Positions 35,185 through 44,594 of a stretch of DNA of 64,000 nt are shown in pieces. The first letter of the stretch is position 1; each line of letters starts with the position of its first letter. Both the position numbers and the translations under genes were made by a program. Below the pieces are notes generated by a model. It did no database searches. It saw nothing but the letters and a program-made list of their open reading frames with translations, and had not been told where the DNA came from. The stretch covers positions 581,547 to 645,546 of the forward strand of contig NZ_VIJZ01000004.1 in NCBI RefSeq assembly GCF_006874425.1, in the 5' to 3' direction. This DNA comes from Paenibacillus ottowii. Its GTDB lineage: Bacteria > Bacillota > Bacilli > Paenibacillales > Paenibacillaceae.

Positions 35185-35440
35185 GAGTAGTCATACCCCT
35201 GTAAAGTAGACGAATGAAAAAGCTAAGCTGCAAGCGCGTGCCGATACTCGATCGGGACGCGTTTTTGAGTTTATCCTGAAACCGCTGAGCTTCGCTCCGT
35301 CATCAGATTTGATATATCGCTTTTTAAGTAGTCCACCCCTTCATCGGGCTGGATGAACCCTTGCGCCAATCGACGGTTCAGCATTTCGAACCTTTTTCAC
35401 CCAAACTTGAGTTGGTTAGCCATCCGAAAATCCCCTCCAG
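35185..35440 (-). mobile_element. Remnant of an IS3-family insertion sequence
   Basis: On the minus strand 35267-35223 encodes QKRVPIEYRHALAA followed by TAG, the typical C-terminus of IS3-family (IS150-like) OrfB. Beyond it, GTCTACTTTACAGGGGT resembles the terminal region of such elements. About 150 bases further in, from ATG 35423 (GGAGGGG before it), MANQ and, in another frame, TQVWVKKVRNAE resemble an OrfA start. The long catalytic part between them is gone, and frames are broken. Confidence 0.5.
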
Positions 35441-35595
35441 GTTCACTCATACCCTCATGGTAACACACAAGGTTTTTTAAGAGTGTATACTTGAAGGGGA
35501 TGATACCACCTAGGCGATCCTGACGGTTTTTTGCTGCTTTATTGCAGTGGTTTGTCATGGTAATGACGTCATATATAGAAGGGCGTTAGGACAGA

Positions 35596-36522
35596 TCAGT
35601 TTTTGTACTGCTCCATCAGGTACATGATCTTCACTTCATCGGCTAAATCTCCAAAGGGTTCTAACGGATTCTCCTGAATGATATGATATAAACGTTGGAT
35701 CCGTTCCTTTGGCAGCTTCCGAACATATCTGGAAATGAAAGCGGCATGGGTGACTACGTAGCGTTTTTTACGGATAGCGGCACTGGCTACGCGAACGAGA
35801 ATATCTTCGCCCCCTGCCATCTCCAAAATACGGCGCTCATAAAAAACCACATATCGGAATGTCCGGTCCTTGATCAGCTCACGATGGAGTCGGGCAACCT
35901 CTCCAATGTATCTGACCATAAGTGGTTCAAAGCTTTTGATCAGAAGAGGATCGAGCGTTAATTCCATGTCCTTGCGGAGAACAAAAGATTGCAGCAAAGC
36001 GACCTGCTGTAGCCTTATCCGATCATTGTGAATGAGTATGGCAATCTCGCGTAGCATTTCATAACAGACACGCTCACTAAGCTGCCGCAGGGCAACCGCG
36101 TTTTTATGATTTACGTTTAAACCTTCCTGGATCTGTTCGATACGGCCTCTGAATAGGCGGATAAGCTGCCTACGCTGTTCATAAGTAACGATGCGCTGTT
36201 GTAGAAGGATCAAGGGCAGTAGGAGAAGTGCACCGACGACACCGCACAGTAGCATTTGCTGTGGCGAGTGACCAAAAAAGACAGAAGCAGCCAGCAACGC
36301 GATACCGACGGTAAGGTCTTTATGAAAATAACGTTTGGTTCTGAGTCTGGCATATTGCTCGATGGGAACCAGTGTATCCCGACCACATGATGTACATTTC
36401 TCTTCCCAAAGGGCGGTGAATTGTCCGCAGCGCTTGCAGACTCTCAGCTTTTGAAAGGCATGTTCTGTACGGGTAAAGGGGCGAAATTGCACAGCCTGCT
36501 TGGAACTATTCATTGTGCTCAC
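35596..36522 (-). CDS. Zinc-ribbon membrane protein of unknown function, divergent from the tubulin-like operon
   Basis: A 308-residue protein: an N-terminal zinc ribbon with two CxxC pairs (CKRCGQF near 29-32 and CTSCGRD near 43-46), a hydrophobic double segment (about 73-107) and a long helical, highly basic cytoplasmic region (about 110-308). Translation starts at GTG 36522 or ATG 36513; the latter is better spaced from GGAGAAG. It follows a 50-aa membrane protein gene with only a few bases between, and is divergent from the seven-gene VWA/tubulin-like/GTPase operon. A zinc ribbon also occurs in the operon GTPase. I infer that it belongs to that system, but the family is not recognised. 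Confidence 0.65.
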   Translation of the reverse strand: MSTMNSSKQAVQFRPFTRTEHAFQKLRVCKRCGQFTALWEEKCTSCGRDTLVPIEQYARLRTKRYFHKDLTVGIALLAASVFFGHSPQQMLLCGVVGALLLLPLILLQQRIVTYEQRRQLIRLFRGRIEQIQEGLNVNHKNAVALRQLSERVCYEMLREIAILIHNDRIRLQQVALLQSFVLRKDMELTLDPLLIKSFEPLMVRYIGEVARLHRELIKDRTFRYVVFYERRILEMAGGEDILVRVASAAIRKKRYVVTHAAFISRYVRKLPKERIQRLYHIIQENPLEPFGDLADEVKIMYLMEQYKN

Positions 36523-36658
36523 TTCTCCGGTTCAGCAGTGCGAGAAGCTCGGTGTCGATTTGTGTAATCGACGGGGCACGTTTTTTATGTATATAGTAAA
36601 TTAGTGATTTAATGGCGACAAAAAGAAACATAATCGCCAGACATCCGTATGAGATCAT
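36506..36658 (-). CDS. 50-aa single-pass membrane microprotein
   Basis: The minus-strand ORF from ATG 36658 to TAG 36506-36508 encodes 50 residues: a hydrophobic segment (about 4-23), then a basic YIHKKRAPS stretch and a short charged tail ending RRSEHNE. AGAGGAAG lies about eight bases before the ATG. Its 3' end overlaps the start of the zinc-ribbon membrane protein gene, which suggests translational coupling. It is short and easily missed, but its ribosome site, hydrophobic pattern and coupling support it. Confidence 0.6.
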   Translation of the reverse strand: MISYGCLAIMFLFVAIKSLIYYIHKKRAPSITQIDTELLALLNRRSEHNE

Positions 36659-36959
36659 AGTGTACTTCCTCTTTCTGTTTAGATTTTTTATGTTACTGTT
36701 TTACATGAGCGGGTTTCGCTAGAGTTATTTTTGTCGTATAAAGGAGAAGGCTGGTGCCCGATTGCCCTTGTTGGGGTATAATTATATCATTACTGCAGGA
36801 TATTGGTAAAATCTCGCGGTATGATAGGCTTTTTAGTCGCATTTAGGCCGCTCGGGCAGGATTTTCAGCTGGCGCTCATGTAAAACTCATTATAATTTAA
36901 TAGTAGTGGAGTACAACTGTAATTTAGAATGAGAATTAATCGGCAAAGGGGTACAAGCG
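36659..36959. promoter_or_regulatory. Divergent intergenic region of the tubulin-like system
   Basis: About 300 bases without a gene. TATAAT boxes lie at 36777-36782 and 36891-36896 on the plus strand, neither with a good -35. TTTGTCGTA at 36730-36738 resembles part of a Spo0A box. No riboswitch or clear operator is seen; the operon may need an activator or another sigma factor. Confidence 0.3.
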
Positions 36960-38762
36960 ATGTTTAGTAGAGACAGAAAATGGTTTTTGGTCATCGGAAT
37001 CATATGTACAATGATCATGGCCTCGATTTCGGCCTGGCAGCCACAGACGGCGAATGCCGCTTCACCCTCTGCTTCTAAAGTGGATGCGGTGCTGGTAGTC
37101 GATGTAAGTAATTCGATGAATACCAGTGATCCTGGGAAAATTGGCAATGAAGCCATGAAAATGTTTATTGATATGTTGTCAACGCAAAATGACAAGGTTG
37201 GGATTGTAGCCTATACGGATGTCGTACAGCGCGAGAAAGCCTTGCTTAATATTTCATCTGAAGCGGATAAGCAAGAACTGAAGACATTTATTGACGGGCT
37301 GAACCGGGGGGCGTATACTGACACCTCCGTAGGTGTTAAGGAAGCGATCCGCATTTTGCAGGATGGCAAAACAGCCGGACATGCGCCTATGATCGTTATG
37401 TTAGCTGACGGCAACAACGATTTTAACAAGACGGCAGGCCGAACTGAAAGCCAATCGGCTCAGGATATGGCGCAGGCTGTAGCCGAGGCTAAAAAAAGCG
37501 GAGTGCCGATCTATACCATCGGTTTGAATGCAGATGGAAAGCTGAACAAAAATAAACTCGCCGACATCGCGCAGCAAACGGGTGGCAAGTCTTTTATAAC
37601 GAGCTCGGCGGACGACCTCCCGAACATTTTGAGTGAAATTTTCGCCAGCAATCTAAAATTGAAAGTGGTACCTTTGCAATCCATTACGGCTAACGGCGAC
37701 TATCAGGACGTTACAGTAACTGTACCCAACGATAGCGTGCTGGAAGCTAACATTTCGATCATGTCCTCGAAACCGGTGGACGCGAGATTAATAGACCCAT
37801 CGGGCAACACGAAGTCGATTCCTTCGAGCGATGTACTGCTGTCCAAGTCCAAAAGCTACTCGCTGATTAAATTGCTCAAGCCTGTGGCTGGCGACTGGAA
37901 GCTTCAAGTCAAGGGAGTGCAGCAGGATAAGATTGATATTAATCTGGTATTTAACTATGATTTGGAATTGAAGCTGGACGCACTGCCTGCCAAATCATAC
38001 AAAAAAGGTGACACGGTTCAAATTCGTTCCTATCTGGCGAGCAATAACCAGCCGTATCAGGACCAGGAACTGTATGCGAATATGAATGCGGTTCTGAAGG
38101 TGAAGGACCTTGATACCGGTGCAACGAATGAAGTGCCTTTAGCTAACGCAGGCGATGCTTTTACCGGCTCTTATAAGGTTCCGGATGAGCATGATTATGA
38201 ACTAACCGTCAGAGCAGAGGAGAAGAGCTTTTATCGTGAAACGCAGCCTGTAACCATCAGTGCCAAAGCTGGGGTAGCGAGCGGTACGAATACTGGGACA
38301 ACTCAGCCTACGACATCTGCTGAAAAGTCTAAGCTGCTGCCACTCATTCTTTTAGGGGTGGGACTGCTCGTTTTGCTGGTGGCGGCATATTTCATCTGGA
38401 AGGCTGTCAAAAAAGCCAATCGTGGCTTTGTCGGCCAGATCGTACTGGAAATCCGGGATGAAAATACCGGCGAAAAGACATATCCGCAGTATAAGAGGCT
38501 GAACACCTTCCGGGGCAAATTCACTTTACACCAGTTGCTTCAACTGGCACCAGAATTTGCTGGAACCGATAAGGTCGTGTTCACGCCAGCGAATCAGGAT
38601 CGCATTGTAGTGCGCAGTACCCCAGAGATTACGATTGAAAAATCCGGGCGTGCTGTAGACACAAGCAACGGTCTTGAACTGAAAAACGGTGATCGTCTAA
38701 CGATTCCGCTGGCAAGTGTGGACAAAACCATTTTACTGGAATTTATTTCAGTAAACAGCTAA
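36960..38762 (+). CDS. Membrane-anchored extracytoplasmic VWA-domain protein
   Basis: A 600-residue protein and the first gene of the operon. The signal peptide (about 1-34, ending ANAA) is followed by a von Willebrand A domain (about 41-225) with a nearly complete metal-ion site: DVSNS (48-52), the Thr in AYTDTSVG and the Asp in LADGNND. A beta-rich region (about 230-435) follows, then a transmembrane segment (about 460-482) and a cytoplasmic tail of ~115 residues that is beta-rich. VWA domains bind protein partners through Mg. The protein would link an outside binding event to the cytoplasm, where the tubulin-like protein and GTPase are expected. The start is ATG 36960 after AAAGGGG. Confidence 0.8.
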   Translation: MFSRDRKWFLVIGIICTMIMASISAWQPQTANAASPSASKVDAVLVVDVSNSMNTSDPGKIGNEAMKMFIDMLSTQNDKVGIVAYTDVVQREKALLNISSEADKQELKTFIDGLNRGAYTDTSVGVKEAIRILQDGKTAGHAPMIVMLADGNNDFNKTAGRTESQSAQDMAQAVAEAKKSGVPIYTIGLNADGKLNKNKLADIAQQTGGKSFITSSADDLPNILSEIFASNLKLKVVPLQSITANGDYQDVTVTVPNDSVLEANISIMSSKPVDARLIDPSGNTKSIPSSDVLLSKSKSYSLIKLLKPVAGDWKLQVKGVQQDKIDINLVFNYDLELKLDALPAKSYKKGDTVQIRSYLASNNQPYQDQELYANMNAVLKVKDLDTGATNEVPLANAGDAFTGSYKVPDEHDYELTVRAEEKSFYRETQPVTISAKAGVASGTNTGTTQPTTSAEKSKLLPLILLGVGLLVLLVAAYFIWKAVKKANRGFVGQIVLEIRDENTGEKTYPQYKRLNTFRGKFTLHQLLQLAPEFAGTDKVVFTPANQDRIVVRSTPEITIEKSGRAVDTSNGLELKNGDRLTIPLASVDKTILLEFISVNS

Positions 38763-38786
38763 ACGAACCCTTAGGAGGTCATATCT

Positions 38787-41700
38787 ATGAAACCAGTAGT
38801 TAGAGAGCATATCCAACAATTAGACGTATCACTCGGCGGAGGGATCGTAAGCGATAAGATCAGAGTAGACACCATCGATAATCCTATTTTAATTATCGGA
38901 CTTGGAGGAACGGGAATTGATGCCCTTCTCCGCTTGAAATATCAAATCAATCGCAGATTTAAGCTGCCTGCAGATCCGATTTCCAAGAAAAAAAGCGAGA
39001 AGCCGGATAATGTGGAATTTCTCGCTTTTGAAACGAATGAACAAGACCGCAACAAAAAATACAAAGGGATTGGCTTGGACCCCATCAATGAGTTTGTATT
39101 GCTGTCCAACGCGGAAATCGGCGGATTGCTGCAAAACCGCAGCATTTTAGAGCCATACATCACTGACTGGTTGTCTCCCGAACTGAGCATTACCGATGGT
39201 ATGAACGGGGCGGCAGGGGTACGTCAGGCAGGACGTTTGCTATTATTCACCAAAATCAATCAGGTCGTACAAAGCATTGACAAAAAAATCAAAACTCTAT
39301 CTGAAGGCACCAACAAGAAGCTCATGGTGTTTTTGCTATCCGGTTTGTCCGGCGGTACAGGAAGCGGTACTTTCCTCGATATCTCCTATATCGTCCGAGG
39401 CATTATAGAGCGCGACTACGGTTCCGCAGGTGTAGACCGTGTAAATACGCTGGGCTATCTGTTCACGCCGGATATTAATCTGGCGAATAAAAGCCTGAGC
39501 GAGCATACGCGTGAATATATTAAAAAGAATGGCTATGCTGCACTGAAAGAGCTCGACTACTGGATGAATGTGGACAGTCGTGGCGAACGCTTTAAGCAAC
39601 AGTACGGCAACATTTTGACTGTAAACTCGCCGTTGCCGCCGTTTAATCTGTGTCATCTTATATCGGCTACGAATACGGAAGGCAAACTGTTGGAAAATGC
39701 TTATGATTACTGCATGAATGTCACCGCCGAGAATATCACCAACTTTATGGCAAGTGAGGAAAAACAGTCGGGCGAAGAGTTCGCCATTCATGACTACATC
39801 AGCAACATTCGTACCAATATCGCGCAAATGAATAAGGCGTATCCAGCAAACTACGATTACAATATTATCGGAGCTTCCTCGGCAGTGTTGCCGATGGAGG
39901 AAATGACAACGTATCTGGCATACCGGATGTTTGGTAAAATGTCCAAAATGTTTGAGCAAGCGCCAAATCAGGAGGATGTAGAGAAGTTTGCCCGCAAGCT
40001 GGGCGTGGATCTGGATAGCATGATCAAAAACTTTGAATCCCGTGTACCTGAGCCGCTTCCGGGCTTTGAAAACAGTGAACGATTAAGTTATAACAATGTG
40101 GTTAAGATGCAAGTAGTTAATATGGACACTGAGCTGGAGCAAACGTTCCTGACGCGTGCTCGCGAAGAATATATCAAAGCGAAGAAACAGCTTCCTGGCG
40201 AAATTGTAGGACAGTTTACGGATCAAATCCGCCGGATGTTCCTGCATCCTGAGCAAGGGCCGTTTTATGTATCTCGCATGATTTATACTGAAAAAGGGTT
40301 TAGCTTGCTGAAAATGCTGCTTTCCTATGTTGAAACGCTGCGAGAATCACTGCACCGTATTCCAACAGATATTGAATGGGCGCGTGAGCAGGCGAACGAG
40401 AAGCTGGGTGATGCCAAGAGCGCATTTGTATCCAAGGATAAAAAGAAAAATGCTTATATAGAAGCAAAAATCAACGAATATTGGCTGCGGGCTGATGTGG
40501 AACGTACAGAGCAGCTTATTGAATTTTATGAAGACCTGTACGACCTGCTAAACAAAGAAAATAACCGCATTTATAATGTATTTACTGAAATTTTGAACGC
40601 GTTGAGTGCCATTTTCGAGAAGAATGGTGATTTGCTGATTAACGGCGAGGAACAGTCCGATCACAAAGGCAACAAAACGTATTATTGGAATTTGGTAAGT
40701 GTTCCGGATATTTCAGAAGTTGTAACCAAGCTGCTGGATAACCGCAATGGTGACGATTTGATTCGTGATTTTGCACAAGAATTGCTGGAAAATTCAGATC
40801 AATGGGTAAAAGATCAGGATATGGACATCATCAGCTCGATCTCCAATTTCTTGACTGAAAAATTCGGGGATCTCATTACCCGTTCCATGGAGGATTTTCT
40901 GGTCATGAAATACGGGCAGGACGAAGCGATTGAAAAATTTGTGGAGCGCTACATTGCGAGCAAGCTGGATGAGGAGGCTGTACCTGTCTTCCATTTGAGT
41001 AATAGTTCTGGAAATTTGTACTTCCCTTCATGGGGATTCGTTTCGGTACCTGTACAGTCGCCTAATATCCTGAAAGGTGTTCGCAATTATCAAAATAATG
41101 CCATTGGCAAATCGCACTTTACTATTAAAGAAAGTGAAGTCCGTAACCGGATTTTCTGGCTCAATACGCGTAATGGTGTTCCTCTGTTTGTATATACGCC
41201 GCTCAAAGTGTATGAAGAGAGCTATGAGAAAACCATTCTTGACCGTGAAGGTATTGGCCGACATCTGGTGCAGACAGGTCAGAACAACTGGACGAATCTG
41301 CCGTCGCCAATTCCTGAAAAGTCATGGGGAGAAACTTACGTCAATTCGCGTGTGCAAGCCCACAACGCCCGTATCCGTAAGGATTTCGACCAGGCCAAGG
41401 CACTCGGTGTGATCCGGGAGAAGGATGTCGATCAGAATACAAGCAGCCGCTTTACTGTTATTCGCTCACAAGCACTAGATTTGAATGCGCTGCTGGCAGG
41501 CTATGATATGCGCTTGCAGGAGTCCAAGCCAAATTTGGGTGAGGTGAAAAGAGCGTGGTCTGAACTGAAGCGTCTACTGACTGAAGGGCTGGGGCAGACC
41601 GGAAGCAAGGACATCTTTGGCAGCATTAATGAAGAGATGGCGAAGGAAAACCTGATCCGTTCACCGGAGTTAACGCAGGTGGTTCGTGATGAACTGGCGA

Positions 41701-42176
41701 AATATATACAAATCGAAGCCAAAGCCGCTGAACTGGAAGCATTGTTGAGCAAATATCAGGATGAAGAAAAATGGTTGGATCAGTTCATTCAGGCTCTTTA
41801 TACAGACACGATTACGAAAAAAGGCGCTTTGTACGTCTATGATCGTGACGAAGAGGAAGAGGCTTGGGAGCCGTTTGCCAACGTCATGAAGAGCCGCAAT
41901 TATGTGGAGTTTGAAGTGTTCACAAACTTCCGTGGTTTGGAAGAAAAGAAATTTGCAGCTCTAATGCGCAAAGCGGATCGCCGTGATGCTGTACTGACTT
42001 CATCTGAGGATATTACACCATTGCTGACGAAGTTGGATGAGCTGGCTGCCACTTACACAGAGGCTCGCAATCAATTGGAATACGAAAAGGTAGAGCTGGC
42101 TAATGGAGCGGAGCTTTATGCATTTTACGCTCAAATGGCCGGAAAATTAAACGACATCCGCAGAAAGTTGAAGTAA
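38787..42176 (+). CDS. Tubulin-like GTPase (Tubulin_2 type)
   Basis: An 1129-residue cytoplasmic protein. The N-terminal nucleotide-binding domain has GLGGTG (38-43) and the tubulin/FtsZ signature as GGTGSG (189-194) in LSGLSGGTGSGTFLD, which binds GTP phosphates. TLGYLFTPDIN (about 220-230) and NLCHLISATNTEG (about 286-298) match later strands of the fold. The remaining ~700 residues are helix-rich, with charged segments likely to form coiled coils. Bacterial tubulin-like proteins of this size are known from comparative genomics; filament formation is a reasonable but untested idea. It is encoded 25 bases after the VWA gene with RBS TAGGAGG, and four bases before the next gene. Confidence 0.85.
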   Translation: MKPVVREHIQQLDVSLGGGIVSDKIRVDTIDNPILIIGLGGTGIDALLRLKYQINRRFKLPADPISKKKSEKPDNVEFLAFETNEQDRNKKYKGIGLDPINEFVLLSNAEIGGLLQNRSILEPYITDWLSPELSITDGMNGAAGVRQAGRLLLFTKINQVVQSIDKKIKTLSEGTNKKLMVFLLSGLSGGTGSGTFLDISYIVRGIIERDYGSAGVDRVNTLGYLFTPDINLANKSLSEHTREYIKKNGYAALKELDYWMNVDSRGERFKQQYGNILTVNSPLPPFNLCHLISATNTEGKLLENAYDYCMNVTAENITNFMASEEKQSGEEFAIHDYISNIRTNIAQMNKAYPANYDYNIIGASSAVLPMEEMTTYLAYRMFGKMSKMFEQAPNQEDVEKFARKLGVDLDSMIKNFESRVPEPLPGFENSERLSYNNVVKMQVVNMDTELEQTFLTRAREEYIKAKKQLPGEIVGQFTDQIRRMFLHPEQGPFYVSRMIYTEKGFSLLKMLLSYVETLRESLHRIPTDIEWAREQANEKLGDAKSAFVSKDKKKNAYIEAKINEYWLRADVERTEQLIEFYEDLYDLLNKENNRIYNVFTEILNALSAIFEKNGDLLINGEEQSDHKGNKTYYWNLVSVPDISEVVTKLLDNRNGDDLIRDFAQELLENSDQWVKDQDMDIISSISNFLTEKFGDLITRSMEDFLVMKYGQDEAIEKFVERYIASKLDEEAVPVFHLSNSSGNLYFPSWGFVSVPVQSPNILKGVRNYQNNAIGKSHFTIKESEVRNRIFWLNTRNGVPLFVYTPLKVYEESYEKTILDREGIGRHLVQTGQNNWTNLPSPIPEKSWGETYVNSRVQAHNARIRKDFDQAKALGVIREKDVDQNTSSRFTVIRSQALDLNALLAGYDMRLQESKPNLGEVKRAWSELKRLLTEGLGQTGSKDIFGSINEEMAKENLIRSPELTQVVRDELAKYIQIEAKAAELEALLSKYQDEEKWLDQFIQALYTDTITKKGALYVYDRDEEEEAWEPFANVMKSRNYVEFEVFTNFRGLEEKKFAALMRKADRRDAVLTSSEDITPLLTKLDELAATYTEARNQLEYEKVELANGAELYAFYAQMAGKLNDIRRKLK

Positions 42177-42179
42177 AGT

Positions 42180-44546
42180 ATGAGAGAGCAGCTGTTACGT
42201 TATGCGGCTGACTATGCAGCCGCAGAGGATCAATTAATCGGAAGCGGGGATGGACGCAGCAGCATCCATTTCCCATCCGTGTTTCTTTTTATCGGCGATC
42301 ACATGAGCCCGGTGATGAACACAATTGCAGATATCAACCGGACGAAGTGGGATAACAGCACAGGAGTAACCTATATTCAGATTTGCTCGCAGGATGAGCA
42401 TGCGGCTGTAGACCGTTCGGTAGATGCCATTGTTCATACGGTAGCTGTACCGGAAGTAAGTAGCCACCAAACGTTGCGCCGTGACCTGCATCAGGCTTTT
42501 TATACACATGAATCGAAGCTAATTGAACTTAACACCGCGTTGCGCCGGGCTAGTGGGCATCTAGCGGATTACGGGCGGTTGTATTCCTCGTTTGAGCGTG
42601 TACATTTGTCGATCTTGACAACAGCGGATGATCCCATGAACGTATTAATTCCTGAAATTACGCTGCTGGCAGAGTATATTTTTGCCCAATCTTTTAAATC
42701 AGTACAAATGGATCTGTATGTGTTGATGAGCGAAAGCGACCAGGCTGCCCAATTCGGCTACCGGAGTGCAACGTCTGTTGCTTTTATGCGGGAGTTGGAC
42801 TATATCCAAAGCCCAGCCTATACGTTTACAGCACCGCTACATATGACCGAGGACAAATTGACCATTCCGGTATCTCATGCTCCATCTCCGTTATTTGATC
42901 TTGTCTATGTGCTGTCCGACAAGAATGAGCGAGGCGTCACGGTGCCGAATAGTCTGCGCGAGAGTTGTGATATTATTTGTCACATTCAACTTCTTAAAAA
43001 TCGTTATCAAGCAGGGGATTCCTATCGGTCACAGGATGGGGGCTACAATAATACATCGTTTAAAAACAACATCATGACGGAATCCGGGCGGCAGGGTTAT
43101 GTGTCGGCCGGATTTTCCCGGGTTAACCGCCCTAATCAGTCGATTGCGCTTACGGTGTTGTATCACTTTTATGTGAAGCTGCTAGAGCGTATGAGAACGG
43201 AGCAGGATTGGGACATACGCGATAAACTGAATTATTTTGGTTTAGATGCTGCTGAACGCGGCCGTACGCGAAATGATCTAGTACCTGGCAATGAAGCGAT
43301 CATGGACATGAGCGCACTAATGACGAGCGGAGCCAGCTACGGCTCGTTGAAGCGAATGTCATTACGTGAGGCAGAGGAAGCCTTGTTTGGTCAGGGCTGC
43401 GAAGCCTTTTTCCGCGATAACTGTGAACGGATCGTACATAAGCGCTTGGGAGATTTTCAGGCGGATATGCGTTTGCAGATGGCTGTGAACGCAGCTGCTA
43501 AGGAACATCCTCATATCGGCTTTTTTGAGCTGACAGATTGGACGGATGAAAATCAAACAGGGAATGTGCTTACGGCTGTTCGGGGAATGATTCGTGATAC
43601 GTCCAATGATTTGCAGATCAGTGAGGCCGAACTGGATACGCTGTATAGCGGACGAGTAGAGGATCAGCCTTTTCAACGACTGCCGCTCATGGATAAGCAT
43701 AATGTGCGCAGCTTGATCCGTTATCTGACCGAAACAGTCTACGGCCATAAAATGCACATGCTGCGGATTCAAGTGGATTTGGAGCTACTTCGCCGTTATG
43801 AAATGGCACTTGAAAAATGGCATGCACAGGCGAATCATATTACAGTACAGCTTGCCAACCTGGAGCGTGAATTGCATCAAGCTGCAACGGACAGTATTCG
43901 GCAGGCTGACAGTTACACAGGTCAAAACTTGTTCGAGTATTATGAGCGTGTGACGGAGGATGTCATGCGTGAGTTGGAAAGCAAGCGGGGGAAATCTATA
44001 TTCTTTGACGATCGGCATATGGGACCTGTGTCTGGGTTGCTGGATGGAGGTCTGTCCGCGTTAGTAAATAGACTTACACAGACCTGTCGTACCCTGATTC
44101 TCAGCTCACAGCCATTTAATCAGACATTCGAAGAAGAATTATTACGTCGTGCGAATGTAGCTGCTGCATATGAAAATCGACTGGTCGTTCCCAAGGAAGA
44201 GCTGTTTAAAAAACTGTATCAAACGTTAGAAGAGCATGGGGGAATTAATGTACGTTTGCTCGACTATACCCATGAGCATCGGTATGAAGAAAAGTATTTC
44301 TTTGGTGACTACGAAGGCGAATTTCTTCCTTATGCGATGGATGTGGACATTACTTCGCGAATTTACAAGCTGGGTTTTGTGCATGAGCGTCGCAGCAGCG
44401 GGGTGGAAAAACTGCATTTGATGGGCGGCTTCCATCTGGAGGATCTGATGGTTTACCGCAACGGCAAAACGTATTATGAGACATATACTGCGAACGGTTT
44501 CGTGTTTCATGGAATCGACGTGGAACGGTTGCCGGAATTGCGGTAG
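42180..44546 (+). CDS. Probable degenerate tubulin-like paralogue
   Basis: A 788-residue cytoplasmic protein usually left as hypothetical. By eye it follows the tubulin-like protein strand by strand: SVFLFIGDHMSP (33-44) for the first loop, GVTYIQICSQDE (62-73), RVHLSILTTADDPMN (140-154) where the partner has GGTGSG, VQMDLYVLMSES (175-186), FDLVYVLSDKNERG (239-252), and YVSAGFSRV (307-315). Both glycine-rich GTP loops are lost, so it probably does not bind GTP. A long helical region and a beta-rich C-terminus follow. The adjacency (four bases) and shared layout suggest a non-catalytic partner of the tubulin-like GTPase, perhaps forming a heterodimer or capping it. Confidence 0.55.
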   Translation: MREQLLRYAADYAAAEDQLIGSGDGRSSIHFPSVFLFIGDHMSPVMNTIADINRTKWDNSTGVTYIQICSQDEHAAVDRSVDAIVHTVAVPEVSSHQTLRRDLHQAFYTHESKLIELNTALRRASGHLADYGRLYSSFERVHLSILTTADDPMNVLIPEITLLAEYIFAQSFKSVQMDLYVLMSESDQAAQFGYRSATSVAFMRELDYIQSPAYTFTAPLHMTEDKLTIPVSHAPSPLFDLVYVLSDKNERGVTVPNSLRESCDIICHIQLLKNRYQAGDSYRSQDGGYNNTSFKNNIMTESGRQGYVSAGFSRVNRPNQSIALTVLYHFYVKLLERMRTEQDWDIRDKLNYFGLDAAERGRTRNDLVPGNEAIMDMSALMTSGASYGSLKRMSLREAEEALFGQGCEAFFRDNCERIVHKRLGDFQADMRLQMAVNAAAKEHPHIGFFELTDWTDENQTGNVLTAVRGMIRDTSNDLQISEAELDTLYSGRVEDQPFQRLPLMDKHNVRSLIRYLTETVYGHKMHMLRIQVDLELLRRYEMALEKWHAQANHITVQLANLERELHQAATDSIRQADSYTGQNLFEYYERVTEDVMRELESKRGKSIFFDDRHMGPVSGLLDGGLSALVNRLTQTCRTLILSSQPFNQTFEEELLRRANVAAAYENRLVVPKEELFKKLYQTLEEHGGINVRLLDYTHEHRYEEKYFFGDYEGEFLPYAMDVDITSRIYKLGFVHERRSSGVEKLHLMGGFHLEDLMVYRNGKTYYETYTANGFVFHGIDVERLPELR

Positions 44547-44594
44547 CCACGTATTTATATCCTACTTTAATGATGGAAGGAAGCAACGAATCTT

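Noticed and set aside
39336..39959. Minus-strand open frame of 207 codons
   Set aside because: Opposite the tubulin-like gene including its GGTGSG region; no ribosome site or recognisable protein.
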